Source: Amphibalanus amphitrite (Eukaryota; Arthropoda; Thecostraca; Balanomorpha; Balanidae). Taken from it: a DNA stretch of 64,000 nt. The translations under genes were made by a program, and so were the position numbers. The stretch is taken from positions 307,137 through 371,136 of the forward strand of contig NW_024882207.1 of assembly GCF_019059575.1 (NCBI RefSeq), given 5' to 3'. Below, piece after piece: positions 42,761 to 54,900 of the stretch. A model generated the notes under the pieces. It was not told the origin of the DNA and searched no databases. It worked only from the letters and a program-made list of their open reading frames with translations. Every line of letters begins with the position of its first letter. Within the stretch, counting starts at the first letter, position 1.

Positions 42761-45349
42761 CGCAGGACATCATCAGAATGTGGTCACTCGGCCGGGCGAG
42801 CCAGCTCGCCGTCCTGCTCTCTTCTGAGTGTCTTTTACCCTCCTGAACATAGCCTGCATCGTATCGGACGATGCATATACCTACTGTCAATGACTCCTTC
42901 TCGTGAAGAACACCTTCAGTTTCAACCGAATGACACCGCCGCCCGGAAGGTGTTCATCGGTTTCGATTCTTCTTAGTTCTTGTGATTTACCTTGATTCAT
43001 TCCAAGATTGATTCATCCAATCGAAGAGTGTCGCGGAATTTCTTCTCCGTCAGGATTATTGTTGACCCCCGACATATGTCTTCGTGTTTTGGGAATTCGA
43101 TAGTTTTCCGCTAAGTTGTATTTTACCCTTGTCCCGTTTTTTTTTTTTACCGATTTTCAATGTGGATGTCAGAAATTGAAATATTATGACCTTCGTGTGT
43201 TTCTCAAGTTTGATAGACGCGAGATATCCGGGCGTCTCAACTTAAGCAGTCCCAGGGTATAAATATGGTCCACTTGCGCCATATTGTTGCGCAGGGCCGG
43301 CGTGCAGTACTTTTCTTTGGCGTCCATTTTGGTGAAATTTACCCTCTGGAGGACAAACTGCTGGCAAAAGATTAATTTTCAGGATAAAATAGCGAAGTAG
43401 CCCTCCCTGACCCTCGCCAAACTTCGGTTTTCTACATGCGCCCCCACCGAGAGCGGCGAGAGGGTTTGGGTTCGTGGTTCGCCCGATTTTTAGTTCCAGC
43501 CTCGCAGAAAAGGAGTGCGTGCGCCGATACGAGACGCAGCGACCGACACTTGATTTTAAGGTCTCAGTTCAACTGATGACCTATGAGGTCAGTTTAAGTG
43601 CCCCAGGTTAGGGTTTTTAGTTTTTGGTGATAAGTTTCACCATAGATAGTCGCAGGGCCACGGTTTTGGCACCATCGTGTTTGTCTTAATCAGGCGCGTC
43701 GAATGATGTGTCTATTCAGGACAGGTCCACTTAGGTGTTGACCTGAAGGCTGAAGTCAAGGCCAGGTCACGAAGCTGGTCGATGGAGGTCATATCGTACG
43801 ATTCAGCAGGTCTTTCCGAGTCCATTGGTGGCTTTCCGACTGTCTACGCTGTATTGAAAGTAGCTTAATTTGATCGAGAGCAATTGACGGAAAATTCACG
43901 TGACCTACCGGGGCGTAACATATGACGTCACTTTTGTAAAAAAAAATGCAAAAGCTAAGTGTCGGACCTTGCAAAGTGCGTATGAAATCAAGATTTCATT
44001 GCCTGAAATACTCTCATCATTCTCGGCGCCAAAATAGAAGTTTTCATATTTCCCCTGCTCTTATGATATAATGATGGTGTGGTAGGCCACGAGACCGACC
44101 TGACCACAGGTGCTCCATAGGAAAGCCCAGAGATGCACAGATTATAGGGGCTCGCGTGGTGCTAGGTATGTCTTGTAAGTTTCGTCTCTCTGTGAAAGAT
44201 CCCGGGGGACTGAGGGCATTGGAAAGTTGTAACATTTTAGAATCATGTATGTACATAGAGTTTACCTATGACATCATATGTCAGTGACCTGACCTGACCT
44301 GTCCTAAAAATGTGGCTGGTGTCGCAAGATCCGGCTTGAATCAAAGGTCAGGTGTGAGAACTTTTAACTTTCCATAGTCAGCGCGTTCTGTGCAATTGCG
44401 AGAAAACCGTGTGGGAGGGGAGCGGCACTCGCCTTCCTCCTTTCGGCCGGCGAGCGTCAATATTTTTGAAAAAAATCCACTTTTTACTTACCTACTTAGT
44501 TAAAACTATGTGCCTATTTTATCATGCATCGAAAATCGGAAGCGTTGTCCCACTGCGATGTTACATGGCCTTTGGTTGCTTGACGCCAGGACATTATAAA
44601 TGACTGGTGTTTCTAACTACCGTCACTACCTACATGGCCCGAGAGCCGAGTTGGATTTGCGCCATAAAAGCGTCCTTTCTTCCTTGACGTGTTGCGGTCG
44701 GACCGCCGCAAAGGCACGGAAAGAGCGGACTTGAAAATCCGACGTCAGGTCAAGGTCGTGACCTCGATGAAAAACGTCATACCTGCATCGGTCTATATTG
44801 TTGATCAAACACCGTGAATGTGTTGTCAAGGCTGTATGACTGACCTGGTGATCTGATGTCAGGTGATCATTGTCTATTTTTTTTTTCGCGTGCGCGAAAA
44901 TCTTTTTTGTAATGTATGTCAGAAACTGAGGAAAGAGAGCGTAAATCGCCTTCCATCGCCACGGTGCAGGATGCCACAAAATTGAGGGACAATGGTGGTC
45001 GCACGCTGCATTTTGGGCTGGTTTGTCCGACATTATATTTCTAGTATCCTGTGTCCATCTCGGAAGGCATTTTCTATCAACCCTGGCGGAGAAACGATGC
45101 GTAGGAACGTTGCAGGGCTGTGCGGTTTTCGAGCAATCTCATCAAATTATCGAACACAAGGATCTCTGAAATTGCTCGGTGGCGGCGGCGGTGATAGCAG
45201 CGCGTAAACTGGTCACTTGGTTTGGTCAGCGGTGTTATCCCCAGCTCTCTTCTCCGTCTTTGTAGTGTTATCCGTACATGTCATCCCTGTTGTGTTATCC
45301 TCGCCGCGGTGTTATCCCGCTCTCCCGTCTCTAGCGGCGTATTCCTCGG
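42761..45349. repeat. Region rich in AGGTCA/TGACCT half-sites
   Basis: Between about 43,560 and 44,880 the hexamer AGGTCA and its complement occur many times, singly and in pairs (near 43,590, 43,740, 44,285, 44,345, 44,745, 44,840). This vocabulary matches the interior of the TTAA-type elements, so the region is probably decayed copies of that family; no termini could be placed. No gene recognised. Confidence 0.5.
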
Positions 45350-45806
45350 CTGTACGGACCCGATTCCCACTCGGCCGGCCCCGGTATGCGCGGTGGGGGC
45401 GGCGCCGCGCGGGTCAGCGCTGGGCCGGAGAGTCTGGTCCGTCACGGGCTCTGTGACCCGTCCGACCCACGGCCCCCTGTCTCGGCCCGTCGGTCTCCCG
45501 GTCCGACCGGCCGCCATACCGGCGGGCGGCCGGTGCGCGTCGTCCGCCACCTGGCCGCCGTCATGAATGGGCGGCGGTGCTGGCGGCAGCGGCGGCGGCG
45601 GCGGCGGCGCGCCGCCGGTCGATACTCGGCCGGCCGGCCGCCCGCTCGGCCGGCCGCCCCGCGCCGGAAACAGTCGGCCCGGAAGCGGCGCGGCGGCCGG
45701 CACGGGCGGCGCCGCTGCCGCCGCCGCCGCCGCTGCCGCCGCTGGCTCGTTGGTGTGTGTGCGTGAGGTGTGCGGGCGTGGTGCGCCATGGTGCGCACCA
45801 CGCGCC
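45350..45806 (+). promoter_or_regulatory. CpG island, probable Spred promoter/5' UTR
   Basis: Extremely G+C- and CpG-rich with GGC/GCC runs, ending at an ATG in strong context (GCGCCATGG at 45,807). Its place, immediately upstream of the best candidate first exon of Spred, supports a promoter role. The transcription start is not resolved. Confidence 0.45.
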
Positions 45807-45913
45807 ATGGCCCACAGTGCTGACACCATGCTGGACATCAGTGACAAAGTGCGGCGCCATCTGCGACACTTGTCCAGCTCCAGCTCGACATCCAGTGGCT
45901 GCAGCCATGCCAA
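45807..45913 (+). CDS. Spred: Spred candidate first exon A
   Basis: ATG in strong context at the edge of a CpG island. It encodes MAHSADTMLDISDKVRRHLR, a Ser-rich stretch and SGCSHA, with donor CCAA|GTAGGT. It ends two bases into a codon, exactly the phase required by the exon at 49,918. The leader does not resemble the short acidic leader of other Spreds. Confidence 0.4.
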
Positions 45914-48900
45914 GTAGGTAGACCGACGGGAGTCTCAGTTCTCACTGTTTTAGCGACCTCGGTAGATCAGAGAGGAACCTGCTCTGCCGCTCTGGAACCG
46001 ATTCACAGCTGGCATTGGTCATCCCGTCTGTGAAGTTGCGCTTTGTGAGATTGTTTGAGCTTTGTAAGCCGCGAAGTGTCGCCTTCAGTCGAAGCCGATA
46101 CGGCTTACTTGTAATATTCTCCAGTTCAGTATGCCCCATATCCACCCTACCCTATCTCGCCGCAGTAGGGTCTACTCTACACTAAGGAATCGCTGATGAT
46201 AGTCTTTCTTCGGACTAGTCCTTTATCCCTTGCTTTTGGTTCCACTGCGACCGCTATCTTGTACACTTCAAACCGCACCTGACTGTCTGAGCCTTTAGCC
46301 AATGAAACGTCATTGACTGAGGGGGAGGGGGGGGGGGCGTATAGCAGTTACAGCACCATCCTCAAATCTACAAAACCAAGCCATAAGCATCGCAGCGAGT
46401 CAATTAGAAAGGTCTCATCCAGACGCAGTTGAAATTTTTAGGTCACATGACTGATTAAGGTCAAAACAAAGGTCAAAATAGGGCCTCTCCGCATTTTGGG
46501 CTCTAGCGATTGCAGTGTCAATGATGTTGAGCCCAATTTTTGTGTTAGATAATGACGAAGCGCTGAAAGTTGAAACAGCTATGCATAAGTGCTGAAGTTA
46601 TACCCGTGCTTAAGGTCAAGGTCAGGTAAAGAAGGGTCAGTGATTTTGAAAGCTTCATAAATAAATGATATGCCACACATGTACCAGTTTTGACCACGGA
46701 GTCATCAGCAAATGTGACTACTAGATGAAGACATCATTGTCCTCTGGAATTGTCCTTTAGATGCAGATAAGCTCAGGATGCCAATGGAAGCCAGACTCAG
46801 TTCCTCACTCGGTCTTCTGTCATGTCAATGTTAGGCAGAGCTTGTATGTCAGCGCTAACTGCTCTGTGTTCCTTGTGATGCTGTCTTTTCCTTTTCATGG
46901 GTGAAGGCTGCTCTCAGTCTCAGCGTAACTAAAGCAGCTGTCTCAGTCATGCGGCTCATCAGATGGAACTGGCTGATCGGTTGCCATCCAAATGCGGCAA
47001 AGCTGAACAGTGAACATGCGTTTATGCAAAGCTTCTCGTCGCCGATGATCAGAGTGAGCAAGAAGAACGTAGCCTCACTCCTCACACGGACACAGACTTT
47101 GCTGATACGGGCTATTGAAACATACTTTGCTAACGCTTGAATCTACTGATGTCTCATTGACGACTTATTTCGATGAGCGGCTCAACAACAAAACAGATTG
47201 TTTGCACAAAACCAAAATCATTTTGCTATTTAGGTGCTCAATCAATATTCAGATTTCAGACCTTGTCGAGCGTCCTCCCCCTGACATTCACATTTCCCCG
47301 ACTAGTGGATATCTGAATTGGATATCGGTCGGCCGTGTGCCTTGTCTAAAGGTGCGGGGGCGGGGGCGGCGCTGGGGGCGGGGGCGGTATTCTGGGCGGC
47401 GCTCCGGCGGCCCGTGTGCCGCCCGGCCGGCCTCATAAGCCGCCGTAATTCGGAAATTGGCTGGGCTATTTCAATCTTGCCGCGGCAGAATTTCCGCCAT
47501 GGCGGCCGCCCCATTGGCCGCTCTCCGACGGTGGGCGTGGCCGGCGGAAACCCTGACGTGACGGTGTGGGACGTGACGCTGTGACGTAAGAGACGTGACG
47601 GTGTGACGGCACGGCGATGTCCGTTACCACAGTGATGCAAATGGGGTTCACGAGTGGCCATAAATACCCAAAAGTCAGGTTTACCAAATTGAGTTAATTG
47701 CGATATGGCCGAGTAGACAAATGTTTGGGGCATCTGAAATCACATGGTTTTCATGTTTTTGTCAAAACCTGCCTCGTGTATAATCGTCAGAAGTTGTGAC
47801 ATTTTCTAGGTCGTAAAATGACGGTCAGACACTCGCAAGTTCAAACGCCGCTGGTTTGCGTTCATTTCGTACAAATTGAAAAAATTATGCATGAGAATGA
47901 TCCCCAAAGCCTTCTGCTTCTAATGCCGGGTCACAAAAAGCCGTATCTCATTCGCTTTGGCGGTAATCTGACTATTTATCATCATGTTGCAATCGCAGTT
48001 TTTTACTAAGAAAAAAAATGCTTTCGTTTCACCTACAGCACTTAACACAGTGTGTGCCCGTTAGTCCACCATAACATAGCCTTCCCTAATCATTTCTGAG
48101 TCGCATCGTTAAAGAATTAAGGCGCTAGCACAGGGCTGACCGGCGCTACAGAGGTTTTTGTCCGGGCGGTCGGGTGCCGCAGTGGGCGCGCAGTGGGCGA
48201 GTGGGTGCCGCCGCGCGGCGTCCGGGCGGCGCGGCCGCCCGGGCCGCCCGCTGCGCCGCGGCACCCGACTGTACCGGACGAAAACTTCTGTAGCGCCGGT
48301 CAGCCCTGTGCTAGCGCCTTAATTCTTTCACGATGCGACTCAGAAATGATTAGGGAATGCTATGATATGGTGCACTAACGGGCACACATTGTGTGAAGTG
48401 CTGTAGGTGAATTGAAAGCAAATATTTTTGTTAAAAAACTGCGGTTGCAACATGATTACAAATAGTTAGCTCACCGTCAAAAAAAAAAATAGATACGGCT
48501 TTTTATCACGTGGCATTAGAAGCAGCAGGTTTCGGGGATCATTTTCATGTATAATTTTTGCAGTTTGTATGACATGCACGCACGCTAGCGGCACTTGAAT
48601 TTCAAGTACCTGACAGTCATTTTTACGACATCGAAAATGTCTCGACTTCTGACAATCCTACACGAGGCCGGTTTTGACAAAAACATTAAAATCATACTTT
48701 TTCAGACACCCCAAACATTTGCCTGACTGACCATATTACGATTTATTCGATTAAGTGAACTTGAATTTTGGGCCTTTTTCGTATTTATGGCCACTCGTGA
48801 ACCCCATTTGCATCACTGTGGTTACGGGGCCTCAGCACGAGACGGGAGGGACAGTGGTGCTTGCTTTCGTTGTGCTCTTACGCGCCAACCAGAGCGGCTT

Positions 48901-51900
48901 CACGTCTGCCTCCGCTGGTGTCGGGGCTCGTCTCCCACAGTTAGCAGGATCCTTTCGATGATAGAAGTAGTCTGTGATCGATCGTTCTTGTGCGCTTCTG
49001 CTGCTACTGTGAAACTTCGACCGTGGATCGACCCAAGGTAATTTATAGGTGTGGCGGCCGATGTGTGAATGGACTAAACGTGACCGTAGAGCCTAGAGGT
49101 GTTCTTCGGAACCAGGGACTCGCCTGTCCCAACCTCATTCATCTGACCTACGAGACTCTCGATCACTGAAGGCCGCAACAAGCGTCTTTGATGATCTTGG
49201 CGTTTTTTATAATTAAGATTTCTCACTCTTGACCGCTGTGTGGACACCTGCGTTCTCTGCTGTGTGGTTTGTTTGTTGTGTCGTCTGGGGCGTCTTTGGG
49301 TTGTGTGATGGAAGCAGGGCGCGCTGTGCTCGCTGGTGCCCCAGCACCCTGCAATCGGTACCCTAGAGCACTCTATGCCCGCTGGGAACTGACGTTTCCC
49401 CCTCCTCGTTCGGTTTCAGCGGCGGCAGCTTGGTACTAGTCCAGGCCCAGGTGATGATGGAACTCGTTCAGACCCAGGGTGACTGACGTTTCCCCTCCTC
49501 GTTCGGTTTCAGCGGCGGCAGCTTGGTACTAGTTCAGACCCAGGGTGACTGACGTGCCCCCTCCCCGTTCGGTTTCAGCGGCGGCAGCTTGGTACTCGTT
49601 CAGGTCCAGGGTGACTGACGTTTCCCCTCGTTCGGTTTCAGCGGCGGCAGCTTGGTACTAGTTCAGGCCCAGGTGATGATGGTCCTAGTTCAGGCCCAGG
49701 GTGACTGACGTTTCCCCTCCTCGTTCGGTTTCAGCGGCGGCAGCTTGGTACTAGTTCAGGCCCAGGTGATGATGGTACTCGTTCAGGCCCAGGGTGACTG
49801 ATATACCCCCTCCCCGTTTGGTTTCAGCGGCGGCAGCTTGGTACTAGTTCAGGCCCAGGTGATGATGGTACTCGTTCAGACCCAGGTTGACTGACGTGTC
49901 CCCTCGTTCTGTTTCAGCGGCGGCAGCTTGGTACTAGTTCAGGCCCAGGTGATGATGCGGGACGACAGTATGGGCGGCTGGCTGCCCATGGGCGGCTGGG
50001 GACTCTCCAAGGTCTCCGTCCGAAAGCGACACCCTCGCTATGAACACGTCAATGCCGATCACCCCAAGACCGAGTACATCATCTTCGGCAAGCGCATCAA
50101 CGACGGGGTGGTGAGTACAGAACGGCGCGGGCCGGTCCACGCGTGTAGTACTGGCTGGTTACACCTAACACCATACCTGTGATGTGCATGCAAACCCTGC
50201 AAATAATTATCTTCGTTTTTTCACGATGCCTTCTTGACGACTCAAGAACATATGGTGAACGTACGATTTGGGCTTGCCGATTCGTGAAAAAAAACTGAAA
50301 ACTTAAGAATTTGATATTCAAATTTCAAACGCATTAATATGTATTGATATTTTGATATTTAATATCAATACGCTTTTAAAAAGCGCAAACTAAGTCGGCA
50401 ATAAGTAGGCACGAATTGTGCTCAGGCACACAATATGCCCATTAACCCCGCTCTCCTCATTTTGTTCATCACACTTGAAATTACATGAAACATGGCTCGT
50501 CGTTGGACAGTACTCACAGTGGACACTGGACACCCATTGGGCGCATTGGGCGACGCATTTTGATGTATCACAGTAAAGGGTGCTACTGACTTGCTTGCGC
50601 ACAGAGACCGCTGCTTCGTCTTCAGAACGGATGAGCCAATTGCGCTAAAAAGTGCTACGCTTTTAGGAGCGGCGTATGACTTGCACATTGAGGCCGATGA
50701 GTGACTTGGGTCGATGAGTGACTTGCACAATTCACATTGCACAAGCAGTTAGAGTTAAAGTCAGACTTTGCACGTGCTCGCTCACAATGGTGCTTATTTT
50801 GATAGGATGCTCCTTATGAAAACGCTGTCGATGTGATATTTGTCAGGCAAACTTGGCCCGTTTTTTTTTTTTTGCATCATTTTCTGTATCTTAGTACGAC
50901 AGAGTGCTTATCTGGAAAGCGATTTGTTGTGTATGCTGTGATTCGTACGTAGCGGACCCATTACCAAGGGTGTCCAGATGCATCCTATGGAACCCACACT
51001 GGCCACAGTCATTTTTTTTTATTCAAACTAGCTGATCTATATATAACATGAATATTGAAAATCGAAACTATTGTACTCATACAACAGATGTAATCTCTGT
51101 TTGCTCTCCAGAGGCGCGATTGAGTCTTATATTGCACAGGAACTGTACGAGGTACTGACTTACCAGCAAGTAATGATGGACGGTTTCGGCGTTACTTCCA
51201 AGTTCCACCTGACTTCTGTCATTAGTTACTGACGAGCGCGGGTACGTCTGCTGATCGGGGACGGGCGGATCAGGAGGGTGCACATATCGTAGCCGTACAG
51301 GTGCTGTGGTCACCCGCCACGTGCTCCCTGTGTGTCGGAAGGAGCGCCGCTGACCTTTGCCGACTGAAAGCGGCGGCGGGCGGATGACGCCGTGCTGGCA
51401 GAGACGGCCACTCCAGCCGGGGCGGAACGGAGAGCGGGGGTGCCGTGGCCACCGGGTCCACTGGGGAACCACCGAGACCGGTGCCGGGTGTTTGGGGTCG
51501 GGATATACGCAGCAGCGCTGGGGTGATGCACTGCGGGATGAGGCGGCCCGGTTGGGTAGTTAATTGGCTCTAAGCCCAGGTTGTCGCGCTGGTCAGCCTA
51601 CGTTGAACAGTGTGGCTCCAAGGTAGTTCGAGGCGCTTAACGCTCTTGCCAAATCTGACTTTTCGTTGCCCGTGCTGAGCGAACAAACGAGCGAGTCTTT
51701 CTTTGGATGAGGGGAAATCTTCGCATGTGCGACCCAACCCAGCCCCGTGACGATTTCGTAACACTAGGACAACCGTTCTATCGATCGGTGGCCTGTTGCG
51801 TAAGATGACCCATCATTTCAATCATGAGTTCAATACGTGGCAGTGTGGCTAAATTCATTTTACGTTAGGGGGAGGATGTAGAAAAAAGGTCGAAAAAGAT

Positions 51901-54900
51901 GTCGTTATTTCCATAAAACTTGACTTCTACCCTTTTTAACCCACGAGCCGCTGGGGGGGGGGGGGCATAAAGTTGCCCCCCTTTACGTTTTGTGAAAATC
52001 TCCGAAACCTGATAAGCTACGAACGTGAAACTTGGCATAGCTTCAAATGAATACCTAGGCAATGTTTGAGGAAAGTTTGGTGGTTGTAGCACCTAAGATG
52101 ACGTCACAGTGACGTCATGACGTCACAGTGACGTCATTAAGTTTTGTCGTTTTCCGATATGGACCGTTTCTCATAACGCTGAGCATGAAACTCAACTGTA
52201 AATGAACTAGACAGCACCTGCTGTCATCCTAAAACATCTAACTACACTTCCATCTAGTTTCTGACCAATAATCGACCCTTTATATTCGGTCCCATATATC
52301 TGATGTATCGTGAGGAATATGAGAGTCGCAAATCTATGATTTCACTTATGACGTCACTGTGACGTCATTTCAAATGGGATCGACACCAAATTTGGACACA
52401 ACCTCGGCTAGGTATTCAGGAAGATGTGTACAAAGTTTCGCTTCTCTATCTCTTCGCGTTGCGACGATATCGTCGCAGAAGTAAAGGGGGGGCAACTATA
52501 TGCCCCCCCCCCAGCGGCCGGCGGGTGGCGCGGAGGCCCAGCGGCCGCCGGGTTAAGCACTGTTTTTTTATTTATGTCACCAGAAAATGATGTAGGAACA
52601 TAAAATACTGATAAAACGTTGAAGACGTTCTGATATTCGGGATGTCAAATGAGGTTTATATTATGGTTTATATTATGGTTTATATTATGGAAGGGAAATG
52701 AGGTTCGGGTCATATATTTGAACATTTTGGTTATTCGAATGATTGTCTTAGCGTGTTGTGAGGGTTTGCGAGGTTTGTGTTGCCCTTGCTCCTAGACGTT
52801 TGGGTTCGAGGTTGTTATTATAAGTCGTGACTGCCGTGTGGATGTTTTTATTTACATTTTTAGGATGTCATTACACTTTTCACTATGGGTGAATTTCCCC
52901 GCAACATTACAATTTTGGACACACTGATACGTGGTTCGTATAGGTGACATGTGCCACTTGTCAAATCACAGAGGAAAAATTGTTCAGCTTACGTAACTAC
53001 ACAGTGACTGGACCGATCACACTCAAACTGGGTATACATTACATATAGCGGGAACCTATCGGGCGATGCTCTTCCATGTGTTTTGGTTGGGGTGCTACTG
53101 CACGTGCGTAGGTGCAGGGGCTGTTTCTGCTTCTCACGAACGGCTGGGTCGAACGCGCTAAGTTTAGTACACCGCTGATGACTGCCTAGAAGGGCAGCCT
53201 CATTTGTGCACGTCCAGAGTGCCGTTTCTACATCTCAAGAACGGTTAGACCAATTACTCTCAAATTCGGTAAATCGTATGGTACTAGCTAGAAGGGTGGG
53301 CCGCACATATCAGAATCTCACTCCGCACGTGCGCACGTACAGTTGTCGTTTTTGCAGTTTGGAACGGCTGGACCGATTGCGCTCAAAGTCAGCACGTCGT
53401 TAAGAACAGAGATATGAACCGAGCTGATCAGTTGCAGTCTCATTTTACACGTGCGTAAGCGCATGACTCGATATTGCGCTCGCTCTTTCGTTGTCCAAAA
53501 AGTGTCATGTTTGTTATTCCGACCGGTTTTTCGAACAGTTGAGGCAAGCAATTAGTTAGCAGGCGTTTATTAGTTTTTAATTAAAACATTTTCATTCACC
53601 CTCGCCCTGGTGGGGGGCTATTTTTTGCCCCTGTAACGTGGCGCCTTGCGCCCCCTCCAGACTTTTAGATATATCTCCAGAACCGCTGCGCCGATCGTCA
53701 CCAAACTTTCAGTACCCTCCCGGGCATCAATTTTACACATTGTAGCTTGTAACTAATTTTTTTTCCAAAGGCTATGAAAGGTTGGCTGTAAATGACGTCA
53801 GAGTGAAGTAATGTTCTGCCGTTTTCGACCCCAAAAAAAGGTTTCGCGGTAAGAACTGTCAGGCCTATAGCTTTGAAGATACAGAAAAACGTGTAAGACA
53901 TAAAAGGTATAAAATTAGCAGGGCTACATAACTGCTATCTCGGATTTTTTCACCCCCAAAAATCATTACAATCGCCAAAAAATTCAAACAAATTTTCGAT
54001 TTTCGAAAAAAAACGGAATATATGTGATAGCCCTTACCGACTTTTATTCACATACCACATTTCAGATTGATACCTCTTTTTGGCCAAGTTATAGCGAAAA
54101 AACTGTTCAAGATTGATGACGTAAAGCTTTCAAACTCAATTTTTAGCAATTCTAGACTTGGTAGCACAGAACAAAGGCCACCGTTAGACTCCCCGTGACG
54201 AGCTGTATCGAATCAATACCCATTTTATGCAAAAATATCAACTTTGAAATTTGACCTTTTTACCTTTTTTGACCTAACCACCAGGAAGTGACCTAAACCG
54301 TTCCTGGTGGTCTTATAACCAACACCATTGAGTTTGAAATGAAAAATTATGTGCCATAAAACATGCATCACACAGCCCTAGTAAAATTGGGTTCATGTGC
54401 TGACCCTTGGTGACCTGACCTGTGACCTGACCTGGTATTATCAATGACCTCTAATAGCAACATATGTACTAGGCAACTGACGTCCTATCGCTGATTTTCG
54501 ATAAAATGCGTTTTACTCGATGTTATAGCGCATTCCATAGAAGACCCGTGACCGGCAAAACTTTTTATCTTTGACCTGACCTGTGACGTCATCGGTGACC
54601 CCGAGTTCAATTTAATTGGATTTAATTGGACAAATTTGATAGGGCTTTCGAACGCCGTTTGAATTTTGCGGATCCGTCCATTAGTTTCGGAGATACGAGG
54701 GAGAGGGGGCAAAAATAGCCCCCCCACCAGGTCGCGTTATACCTAAACGGACCCCACCAGGGCGCTGGTTAAGCATGCGATTGTCCTGAGTATTTCACGT
54801 TAAATATTTCCAGCCGGTGATTCAATGATGCATTATGATGCATGATGCAAATGTAAAAAGTTCCTTCGTGGTCTTTTAGTATACCGTAGGTCAAGATCAT

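Larger units (their letters stand above)
45914..49419 (+). other. Putative Spred intron 1
   Basis: It contains AGGTCA half-sites (46,440-46,640), a G-rich run (46,319-46,340), a CpG-rich patch (47,340-47,540), a 1.2-kb palindrome (47,621-48,827) and the alternative first-exon candidate (48,958-49,037). No other gene recognised. Confidence 0.5.

Noticed and set aside
45281..45913. 210-codon minus-strand frame and several overlapping plus-strand frames in the CpG island
   Set aside because: Very GC-rich DNA lacks stop codons in all frames. The products are Ala/Arg/Pro runs with no domain.
49420..49917. Six in-frame alternative extensions of the Spred EVH1 domain
   Set aside because: Although spacings are multiples of three, every upstream copy runs into GAC TGA before the next acceptor, so no longer protein is possible.
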